From Pseudoips prasinana (Eukaryota; Arthropoda; Insecta; Lepidoptera; Nolidae), in NCBI GenBank assembly GCA_951640165.1, contig OX621257.1, forward strand, positions 6,769,201 through 6,833,200: a stretch of 64,000 nucleotides of DNA, written 5' to 3'. Each line of letters starts with the position of its first letter. Within the stretch, counting starts at the first letter, position 1. Under the pieces are notes generated by a model, which worked only from the letters and a program-made list of their open reading frames with translations, ran no database searches and was not told the origin of the DNA. The position numbers and the translations under genes are program-made. Positions 20,648 to 30,400 of this stretch are shown here, piece after piece.

Positions 20648-23525
20648 CACAGACTGGTATTTGGTCCTAAAAGGTAGCCAAAAATATTTTGTGCGCCTAA
20701 TAGCTGCCTAACAATGTTTTATTTTAGTATTAGCCTGGAAAAGGTTAAAAAAAGGCATATGTGATGAATACAATCATTTAATCATTATTTTCGTCGTCAT
20801 CTACAAAACTTACATTAGAAATGTCACTTTCTACTAACAAATTTAAAACATCAGCAGAAAGAGGGAGATTCTTTTTATTCTTCCTCTTCCTCATGCCCGT
20901 CAGGACAGGGTCAGATGTTAAGAGGAGCCTGTTAAAAACATCTGCGTTGCAGGCTACCCGGGAAAATTTTCGGGCGTAGTTGAGTCGGAACATTCTTATA
21001 TGTTTGTTGCGGGCTTCTGCCGCTTCTTCGGACAGTTGTCCAATCGGAAGAATTGCTTCCTTTACTACTTCAGTTCCATGACGTAAAACTTTGTGTAATG
21101 TTGGAGACATTGGGTAAAAGTTGTACAAGGAAACGTATAAATTTACCGTTTCTTGGCAATATCTTTCAAACACTTCCACGTTAATTTTGAAACTACAACA
21201 CAATGTGCCCAAAATTACTTTTAATCTATAAATTAAATTTACGTCTATCCCTGTAATTGCCGCCGATATTTTGAAGTTCTCAAAAAATCGTCTACTCGTT
21301 TTCCCGTCATTAGTATTGCCAAAGTTGGCTTTTGGTATATCCACCAATAGACCGAGTTTCTCCCGGAACTTATCTTGAATTTCTTTTTTTTTGTTTTCCA
21401 CTGCTTGCTTTTCTTCGGCAGTAAGGCGAACGTTCCATTTTTTACGGGCAATCTATAGGCCACATGCAATAGGCTTTCAAAAAATCGTATACGTGCATGT
21501 AACAAAGATAAGCCGAATTCTAGATTTTCTTTTTTGCATGGCTTCTCCTTCTCTAAGTCATTAAACTCTAATGACGTCGCGCCACATAAGTAGCATCTCA
21601 TGGTGGATTTAGTATGCGTAGCAGCATTGCATACTTTTCCATCAATTATAGTAAAAAGCATTTTATGCTTGATGGAAAAGCTGTTGACTTCGCTTTTATT
21701 GAGCGCTGTTATTTGAGACTTAATATAGTCAATCTCTTCATTTGTCACATCTGTGGTTTCTTTTATGAATCGTATTCTTATCGGCCGACAATACCGTGGT
21801 GAAGATGGGGTAGGATTTTGCCAAAGTATTTTTCTTTCCGGTCCGTAAACCAACTGAAGCGGTACAACAGAACTTTGGAATATGTTTGCGTCAGAATCGG
21901 CTTCATTTTCAAATTTCATTTTGTACTGCATTTGTTGTGAACCATCGCAGCCCCAATTACTTATTAAAACTAGTGATTGTTTTTCTGAGCCACTCAACTG
22001 TTCTACTGCTTCACCAAGATGTAAAATCAGTCGTTGTGCAGTGTGATCCATGAGATTTTGAACTTTCACTTCAGCGCATGTTTCAGTTACTCTGTGAATT
22101 TCAGGATAGCATTCTTTCTTTAACTTTTGCAATATTGAATAGCACGGATAAAAGTTAGGATTCGTTTCTCGCACTACTTCATATTGGGCCTGTGTTAATC
22201 CCGCTTCAACAAACATAAACAATGCACGTGAATGTGTTAATTTGTTTGAAATCACCTGTTCTTGTTCAGAAGTAGATTTTTTCATTGCTACCACATATTT
22301 CCTAGCTCTTCTGGGACTTTTTGTTAAATCTTTTACAATGTTTGACGCATCTACTTTGACCGTTTTTCGTAATTTCATTTGTGTTGCATAAGTCAATTCA
22401 TCTGTATGAGATGATCTTAGTTCTTTAGTTTTGCGTCTTTTGCTTCTTTCACTCAAGTCTAAGAAAGACTTGAGGTCGACCGGGACTTTCCCCTATAAGA
22501 AAAAGAGAATACTTGTACTCAAACAAAGAACCCATTACAACGTCTAAAATTAAAATTTAAGTAATAAACTACATATTGTGCAGGTAAACAAAATGCTTCA
22601 AAGCATAACAGAACAATAAAGGTAATGGAATTTCGGGATCACCTACCTGCTTTCGGTAGCGATATGGCTCCATTAAGCCACTCGGCATTGTTTCCTAGAA
22701 ATCTGGCCTTTGTGTTGCGAGCAGCTGACCATTTTTGTGTAAATTGGTGTCTGATAATCGACAGTTTTTGCTTTACATCAGCAATATTTGGGTCATTTTC
22801 TGTATATTGATTGAGCAGTTCCCGCTCCATAAATTGCAACTTTTCATTAAAAGTTGAGGTATTTGAACGTTCCATTATATTCAACAAATCTTTTCGAGTT
22901 AATACTCTCATTCCAGAAGAGCCTATAACAAAAATACACAAAATATAAGTAAAATTTAATTTACTGTATATCGATAGTGCTTACGGAAAAAAATCACCAA
23001 AAATTGAGGGGTGGTTTGGGGTGGCTGTTTTTTTCATAATTACATTTTAAAAAGTCTGTTCTATAACGTACCATTACAATTTTGCCTTAGAAATGATGAG
23101 AAATATATTAAAACTCCCTTTGAATTTTCTAAATGTGTTTTTTATAGCAGTTTTTTGGTGCTTACTTCTCAAGGATATAAATAAAGAAACGTTATAGATA
23201 ACTTGTAAAAATTACGTTCCAAATAAAATACATACCTGGTTGTGCACAATCCATTGTAAAAACGAACACAAAATCGTTCATTAACAAGATGGCAAATTGT
23301 TGAAAACAACGAATACTGAGCGCATCGAACAATCACACGAACACTGTTGGCGAACGGTAACTTCCGACTGAGCCCACGACGCGCTGGAAGACCCAAGCGC
23401 TTTGTGTTTTTTGTTATCATTTAGGGTGGTTATACTAGTTTTTAGAAACAATGGCTTAGAGGGAGTAGCCCTAATATAAAAAAAATCGATTTTGGCCAAC
23501 TTTTTGGACCAAATACCAGTCAGTG
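20648..23525 (-). mobile_element. Transib DNA transposon, complete with both ends
   Basis: The element is 2878 bp. The left end reads CACAGACTGGTATTTGGTCC and the right end, reversed, CACTGACTGGTATTTGGTCC, with similarity continuing about 15 bp further inwards. It is flanked by a perfect 5-bp duplication CGCAG (20643-20647 and 23526-23530). A GC-rich 5-bp duplication and ends starting CAC are typical of Transib, whose ends resemble the recombination-signal heptamer used by RAG1. It is inserted in the ORF1 of a LINE. The transposase inside is recognisable but frameshifted. Confidence 0.92.
20778..22941 (-). pseudogene. Transib transposase (RAG1-like), frameshifted
   Basis: An N-terminal exon reads down from 22941 to about 22648, followed by a short probable intron (GT near 22646, AG near 22493). 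The main body runs from 22492 to about 21450 and the C-terminal part from there to 20778. Landmarks are SERSKRRKT, GCDGSQQMQYK (first Asp), TIIDGKVCN (probable second Asp), CYLCGATSLEFND (zinc-binding CxxC), GLSLLHARIRFFESLL, RRFFENFKISAAITGID and PIGQLSEEAAEARNK (catalytic Glu). These match the Transib/RAG1 core in order. The frame changes near 21450 and apparently near 22460, where GRP-type residues precede SERSKRR in another frame. This copy should not encode active transposase. Confidence 0.88.
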
Positions 23526-24735
23526 CGCAGCGTAGGAGGTTGAGGCTGTCGGTGGGGGTGGGGCAACTCGTGGCCGTTTGGCAGGGTCGTCCTCGTCCTC
23601 TGAGCTTCGTTCTCTCTTGTCCCCGCTTGTGGGGGGGTCTAGCTCCATCTCGATGATTTCGGCGAATGCCTCGGCTAGCGCCTCTGCTTCGTCGAACTCA
23701 GAGTCGGAGTCTGGGTAGTCCTCTTCCAGCCCACACAGCTGCGAGTCCGGTAGGGATTCGGCAGATGCCGATATCCTGTCGGAGTGCGGAGTGTTGAGGG
23801 GGGTAGACGGACGGGAATCCATCGGTGGGAGGGCTGAGGGGGTGAAGCGATGTTCTTCCCCCCCCTCCTGGATGTCTGCAGTTTCGTGGAGTTCGGCGAC
23901 GTCGATGCCGCGTGCGGTGTCGATCGGGCGCTGATCCGCGGGGGTAGGCGTCCTCGAGGGTACGTCTCTGTTTTTCTTTCCCTTTTGGAGGGTATCTTGG
24001 GTTTTGGCCTTGTCCGTTGGCGTCCGTTCTGGGACGCGCGGGCGGATAGGCGGCGGCTGGGTGGCCACGAATGGTCGGGCTGCTGACGCGTGCGTGCCTA
24101 ACGGTACAACGGCGCGAGTAGCTGACGCTCGGGTGACCTTACTGCGTGAGGTGGCGGTGTCGCGGGGTGCAATGGTTATCGCTTCCCGGGTAGGCGCGGT
24201 ACGGGCGGCACTCGACTCCGGTCGGACCAGAGGAGGCGCGCGCGACGAAGATCGGGCGTAACTCGACTCTGGGCTAACCAGAGGAGGCGCGCGCGTGGTG
24301 GCGCTCGACCCAGACGGCTGGGGAGCGGTTACGGGCGCGGACGGTTTCCACCCTCTCGCGGGAGGGGGGATACGCGGGTCGCGCGGTGGGGAACGGACGA
24401 ACGTTCTCGTTCCGGTACCCGGCGGAGATGGCCCAGGTTTCGCCGTCGCTCTGGGTTCTCGGGAGGTGCTGGCGTCGCTCGTCCGACCCTGTGAGGGGCC
24501 TGGCGAGTTCCCGTTCTTCTACATCTTCAGATGAAAAGTTGAGGGTAGGCGGAGAAAAAGTTTTCTTCGGCCGAAATCTTGGGTTGTAGCTTCCCTCGCG
24601 GCCCTACGACCCAAGGGTCGGGGTGCAGGGTCGCGCAAAGCGCGAGGTGGTGGGCCCGAGCGAGATCTCTTGCGGTTGGCGAGCTTCCGTGTTGAGAGGT
24701 GCGCGCGTGCGCATCGAGCTACAGACTGTCCTGAA

Positions 24736-25116
24736 CTTCCTTCGGAAATAAAAATTGCACTATATACTCAACAGTCCAAAAATAAATTGAAAGCGTATCT
24801 TATCGAAAGATGTCTATACTCCATAGATAGTCTGTAGTGTTTTATTGGACATGATATTATTATTATGGACATTTTGGTTGACATTTTATTTTCAATTCGT
24901 TCTAGATTGACGTATGTTTTGTTTTCATTATTTTACATTTATGTTTTTGGTTATGTAGATTAAATTGACGTATGTATTGTTTTGATTATTTTATATTAAT
25001 GTTTTTGGTTATGTTGGCTTATTAGAGAATTTAGATAATATTGATAATTGTACTAATATTTCTATCTTTTATGTTACATTCAAACACAATTGATATTGTT
25101 TTTGATAAAATGACTA
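24736..25116. other. AT-rich sequence with a two-copy 58-bp tandem
   Basis: TTGACGTATGTTTTGTTTTC (24907) and TTGACGTATGTATTGTTTTG (24965) start two adjacent near-identical units. Nothing else is recognised. Confidence 0.6.
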
Positions 25117-25255
25117 TGACTATAATTGACGGACACAAAGTACATCCAGACCCAGAACACCTATTTATGGGACACACAAATAGTTTTCCTGCGCGGGATT
25201 TGAACCCGGGACACGAAGTGGCAAGGCGACAGTCTTAACCGCTGCGTCACATGTG
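25117..25255 (-). mobile_element. SINE family C
   Basis: TTGACGGACACAAAGTACAT, GGGATTTGAACCCGGGACAC, CTTAACCGCTGCGTCACATG. Confidence 0.65.
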
Positions 25256-25599
25256 CAGTCTAAACTCAATATGTATCATGTCAGTAGCTGAGATGATTCG
25301 AAAAAACGCCAGCTTATGTATATAGGCTTTACCATCATGTGTACGTCGAGGCTATGAAGCTACTTGATACTACAGAACTGGAGGGAAGAAAACCCTTTTA
25401 AAGTGTTATTTTTTAAATGCATATCAATGAACCTTACTAGAACTCGTTCAAACCAATTTTCGTTGTTAGTTTGTATGGTAATGTACATCATATATATTTT
25501 TTAGATTTGTCATTCTCTTATTTTAGAAGTTCCAGGGGGGAGGGGCACTTATTTCACCATTTTGGAATGTCTTATTATCTACTCACTTCTACTTCGCTA

Positions 25600-25852
25600 C
25601 ATGCTACAAAATGAAAAGATGGGATTAATAGCGCGTACCATACCGTTACGGAAAGGTCGCATAATCTTCATTCCCAGCGTTAAGAGTACATATAGGCAAT
25701 ACTCATTTGTTATACGTGCCCTTAAACTTTTTAACAAGTTCACTTGTGAATATGATTTGGACCTATATAATACCAGTGTTTCCAAGCTTAAAAATGTTCC
25801 TCGCGCAGTTAGTCGTTTGTGCAATTATAAATTACTATTTACCAAGTTGTAG
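25600..25852 (+). pseudogene. LINE C-terminal fragment
   Basis: The frame reads YSFVIRALKLFNKFTCEYDL and LYNTSVSKLKNVPRAVSRL. The pattern of hydrophobic residues before FNKF or WNxLP, then an amphipathic stretch, is that of CR1/Jockey LINE C-termini. The assignment is by pattern only. Confidence 0.4.
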
Positions 25853-26025
25853 GACTAATATAGGCACTCATTCACCCATCTACCGAAGGCTATCAATGTA
25901 TCTATAATCTACAAAAGCTTGCAATGCAATTCAAAATGATATTTATATTTTCAATTGTTCGTTTGCCTTACTTAAGCATAAACTCAAAATATTATTGTAG
26001 TATCTTTGCTAAACCGTAATTGTAG

Positions 26026-26071
26026 TATTGTTTAAACTTAGAGTAAGTACTTACTCTAAGTTTAAACAATA
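26026..26071. repeat. perfect 46-bp palindrome without loop
   Basis: TATTGTTTAAACTTAGAGTA is mirrored exactly around the centre AGT|ACT at 26048/26049. Confidence 0.9.
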
Positions 26072-26819
26072 TAGTGATAAGTTAAGTATTTTCTCGAGTT
26101 AGCAAGCTGTGTCTGCATCAGAGTAGGGTATAGACTTACATTTTTATAAATCGATGTTATCTTATCCAATGTAATCTATATACAGTTTCGTAGACCAATA
26201 AACGCAAAAAATAAATACATTAACACAAGTTTATTTCTCCTCATTTCACATATATTGCTAACCGAGGTTTAACTTTTTTATTAATGTATTGTCTAACAGT
26301 GGAAACTTGTACATAGCTGTCAGATTTTTATAAGTATTGTTTAATGTACTTGCTAGCTGTAAGTATCCCAAAAAATGTAAAATTAAATGTAGGTGGCATC
26401 GGATATCAGAATGGCAAAAAATACTCCTTGAAATAGAAAATCGTATTAAAATGCTAACAGAACCATTAATTACATCATCGTTATTTTATCATTAATTTAT
26501 TCATATATGTAAGCGTTAGTATTTTACTAAATGTTGATCGTCTGCTCATGTCAAGAAGTAGTCTCGCTACTAACGCGGCGTCCACGTAGTGTAGGTTCTC
26601 GTTCGAGTTCCACTCCCGCTCAGTCTAACTAGTTGTGTGGTCCATAAATAGTTGCGCTGAGTTCGGATGTGCTTTGTGTATGTGAATAGTATGTTTGTGG
26701 AGATGTGATATTTCAGTCTGGGTGACGTATTGGGAATAATTGCTTCCATATCTCGTTACCTTTCATCTTCTAGTTGTATAGTACACACCGCTAACTCGCC
26801 GCGAAGCGTGGCGATTATG
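26072..26819. other. AT-rich sequence upstream of INPP5A exon A
   Basis: No first exon of INPP5A could be recognised. GTTCTCGTTCGAGTTCCACT at about 26591 is a weak B-box-like motif. Confidence 0.35.
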
Positions 26820-26925
26820 GCATATTCTCCTAAATTATGGGCACAACTCCAGTGTGGAAATCTTTTGGGGAGGCATTTGTCCAACAGTACACGTCATTAG
26901 GCAGACATGATGATGATGGCGATAG
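26820..26925 (+). mobile_element. diverged RTE-like tail
   Basis: CTTTTGGGGAGGCATTTGTC followed by ACATGATGATGATGG matches the terminal motif of the RTE family with many substitutions. A similar diverged copy lies at 52905-53046. Confidence 0.55.
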
Positions 26926-27247
26926 TGATAGTACCATGATTCCTCCCCATCACCACAAGGTTGACTGCTATAGATTATTATCCTTGACATTAAGTCTGCC
27001 TCTGTACACTTTAATGCAAGTATTAATATTATATATTTTAAATAAATAAACAATAATACAAGTTTAGTAGCCCGGAAACACAAAGACAGAAATAGGGAGA
27101 TGACATGTTTTTGCCTTGTAAAACAGATCAGTCTTTAGGCCCTATTCTAATAAAAATAATGGGTTGGGCTTCACTGTTTTGTACCAAACCAATTTTTTTT
27201 CATAAACAACTCTTGGATTAACTTGTGATGTGTTTTTCTCCCACCAG

Positions 27248-27478
27248 CCTTCAGTAATGCTGCCCATATGGACATCAGAGTTCCTTCAGGCCGTCTCCCG
27301 TATGGACCCGAAGTTCATCGCTCTTCATCTCCAAGAAGTGGGCGGGAAAACCTATGAGAAATCCATGCAGTACGTCAAAGATTTTGTCCAGCGACTCTGC
27401 GACTGTCCAGAACTGAGGCTCTTCGATAAGATCAGGATTTTCCTTGACGAGGATTACAGTTCGCCGGAAAAGTTTACT
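27248..27478 (+). CDS. INPP5A: INPP5A exon A (77 codons)
   Basis: The acceptor CCACCAG precedes 27248 and the donor GTGAGT follows 27478, so both ends are phase 0. The exon carries the first conserved block, [13 protein letters not shown], whose Glu is the metal-binding residue of the 5-phosphatase fold. It ends in ...SPEKFT, matching the vertebrate ...QEHFT just before ALGS. It begins in the middle of the N-terminal domain, so an earlier coding exon must exist. Confidence 0.93.
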
Positions 27479-30400
27479 GTGAGTAGATTGTATCTTATAC
27501 TATTAAGGCTTTTCACTGAAATTTTTCAGGTACCACAGTGCATCTTCAAATCAATCAAATTTTGTTTACTATAAGATTTCTAATGAGTAATTGCGGCGGG
27601 TTGTTGGTATTTTATGATAATTGTTCCTGATGTTGGAAACGTCCATAGGCTGCAGTGACTCTGGTTTCGCGACAGGCAACAACTTTACGGCATACGTAAA
27701 GTTGTCTCGTGACTGAGTTGTTAAAAAAACCAGGAGATTGTGGCGCTGCATGTGTTAGAGACTTCTAATAAAGATCTTGATCATTTTCTTATTTTCCATT
27801 TTTGTAGTTGTGTTATGTTTACAAGCATGTAGCTAATCCAATTAGGTTTAGCGATTAATTCTATATTTATAATAGTACATACATACATACATAGAATCAC
27901 GCCTGTTTCCCAGAGGGGTAGGCAGAGACAACAGATTACCATTTGTCACGATATTTGCACACCTTTGCCTCGATGGACTGTCATTATATTCTTCATACAT
28001 GCTCGCCGGTTTAGGGTACTTCTGACCTGCCCTTTCTTGAGAACGTGTCCGATTTGGTCAGAGAATGTTCGACGAGGTCTTCCCCTTCCGGTTGTTGCAT
28101 TCACACAGGCCAGGTATACTTATTTTGTCAATCTTCTTTCATTCATCCTTTCTAAATTATAATAGTATTAAATATTTAGTTCCCATAGTACAGACTGCGC
28201 CTAGTTTGGGATCAGATCGTCTTCTCTTTCGTTACGCCCTTGGCAGAGCAGTCGTGGTCACATCGAGGCATCCATGTTGGTGGTAAGGGTGGGCACAGCT
28301 TTCCGCATGATCTCCTGCCATCTCTCTCTTTTGGCGGACTGTCTGGCACAGTCAGATACGCAGCTTCCTACTGCGGATTTTACTTGGTCAGTCCAGCGCA
28401 TAGGTGACCTGCCACGGGATCTGGTTCCCTCCACTTTTCTTTGCAAAAACCAGTCGTTCTATGCAGTCGCAATCCCGTCTAGAGACATGTCCGAAGTACT
28501 GCAGTATGCGCGACCGTACCATGGCTGATAGACGCTGTGTGATGCCGAGCTCTTCAAGTATTGATTTTTTAGTGCCGAACTCTTTCCACGATATCCCGAG
28601 CATCTTCCTCCAGCACCACATCTCCAGAGCATCTATCTTCCCCTTTTCCAACTCGCGCACTGATCAGATAGCAGTGTTTTAACTGCACTAAGATATTTAT
28701 TTATTAAATATGATACATGTTGTAAAATAATATGTACTTTGCGATACTGATGATATCTGATACAGATTTAATAAATTAAACAAGATAACAAACTTTAATC
28801 GTCCGAAAGCGTGTTAGCAAGGGAATCCTAAATTTCATCTGCCAATGTGTATCGTTCGTAGTTTAACAGCAGGACGCCTACCCCGTATTGATGGGTGGTA
28901 GACAAAACCCGCCGCACGATAAATTCGAGATTATATTTAAGCTTTGCGTTGCGAATTATGCTATCGAATGTTCTGTAGAGAACGTCTGAAAGTTATTCAA
29001 AATAGATCAGATATCAGACAGACTTCTTTATTCTTTGTTAGTGTCAGATGTCAAAGCTAATTAGGGCACTTCTAATTAGGCAAAAGTTTACCTTTGTTCG
29101 ATTAAATATCCAGTTACTTAATTTATAGCTCTAGATTTTAATAATACGCGGCATTTGGAGTAATTTGGACCGTGTGGGAATTATTCAGTTTACAATGAAT
29201 CTCTGCTTGGATTAGGATCAGATGGCCGTGTTTGATATTATTGTATAAATATTTCTAAAAACATACATAATAATATGTATGTACAGACTACAAATAATCG
29301 TGACCATCACAAACATATTTGTCCCGGGTGGGAATCGAACCTACGTCCTCTAGCTTAGCAGTCAGAGTCTCAATGGCAACTTACAGGACCCTCTGATTCC
29401 CGGAAATGCTCAGAATTATTTTTTATATATAACCACTTAGACGGTCACCTATCTATGGACTGACCTCGCGCCTCGATACTTACGGACCTGTGAGAGCTTT
29501 GCACGCCGCATTAACTTTGAAATACTCTAACACCAGGGTAATAATTGCCCATACGATAAAGAATTACTGATAGTAATAGCTCTTTATCCTTTATAAGACT
29601 ATCTATTATTTGTAAAACACCAACAACCTGACAGTAACAGGCCTTTGTTCTACCACTTTTCCGAAAAACCGTCAAAAATATTTAACTCTCCATACATATA
29701 TATTATTTCCGAACTCGATTAGCTATCGAGTTTCTATGGAGAGTCGATTAGTTTTGCCAGATAACGAAAAAGTCTTAAACAAATTTTGTTGTTTATATTG
29801 TTAATAATCTACTCCTGGGAGGTTATTGGTGTTTTATCCCCATACATATTATTTGTCGAGCTGATCGAGTTTCTATGAAGAGTAGATTATTTTTGCCAGA
29901 TTTCGAAAAAGTCGTAGAACAAATGTTGTTGTTTGTAATGTTAGTAACCTAGTCCTGCAAGGTTGCTGGTGTTTTATAAGTAACCCTGTATATTAGACAC
30001 CATATTTTGAACTCTATGACGTTGAGGTAAAGTTCAAAACCAATCAATTATAAACATACCTACTTAATGTTAATGACGACAACCGGAACTGATGGCTTAA
30101 GGTGCTCTCCAGAGCACGGATAAATCAAAGAGCGCTCTATAAACAAATAAATAATAATAAATATCCTGGGACATTATTTCCACACGACCATCTGATCCTA
30201 ACGTAAGCAGAGCTTGTACTATAGAAACCAGATAACAGATATACTACATGTTCTTTTGTAAATACATAGTTATATAGATAATTACACACAAATTCAGGAC
30301 AAACACACATGTTCATGCACACGAATTTAATAACCCACGACCTGCGGCGTGAAAAGCAAGCATTTGCCAACCACGCCAACAGGCCCATTATCATCTATCT

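Larger units (their letters stand above)
19776..24518 (-). pseudogene. LINE ORF1, gag-like, with three zinc knuckles; interrupted
   Basis: The N-terminal half lies at 23531-24068 and the C-terminal half at 19776-20642; leaving out Transib and one CGCAG copy keeps a single frame. The N half is Pro/Ser/Glu-rich and hydrophilic. The C half has an RNA-binding gag region (VAIRGLPVHTP) and zinc knuckles CHRCQKFRHSSHQC, CVRCGGAHYAKEC and CANCGEAHPANSPRC. Upstream of 24068 the frame stays open to about 24518 with no in-frame ATG, encoding low-complexity sequence with a 51-bp duplication, so the start is uncertain. Confidence 0.8.
18859..24735 (-). mobile_element. ORF1-only LINE (Jockey/R1 type), split by Transib
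   Basis: It is GC-rich against AT-rich surroundings. Read on the minus strand it has a 5' region from about 24735, a gag-like ORF1, a second short ORF, about 450 bp of GC-rich 3' sequence and an A8 tail at 18859-18866. No endonuclease or reverse transcriptase lies between ORF1 and the tail, so it is a half-LINE, comparable in layout to HeT-A or HAL1. The exact 5' end and target duplication were not found. Confidence 0.75.

Noticed and set aside
20648..23525. Domesticated RAG1-like host gene
   Set aside because: Terminal repeats, a 5-bp duplication and frameshifts show an ordinary transposon copy, not a conserved host gene.
24000..24720. CpG island or promoter of INPP5A
   Set aside because: The GC-rich block is explained by the 5' part and ORF1 of the minus-strand LINE, not by a host promoter.
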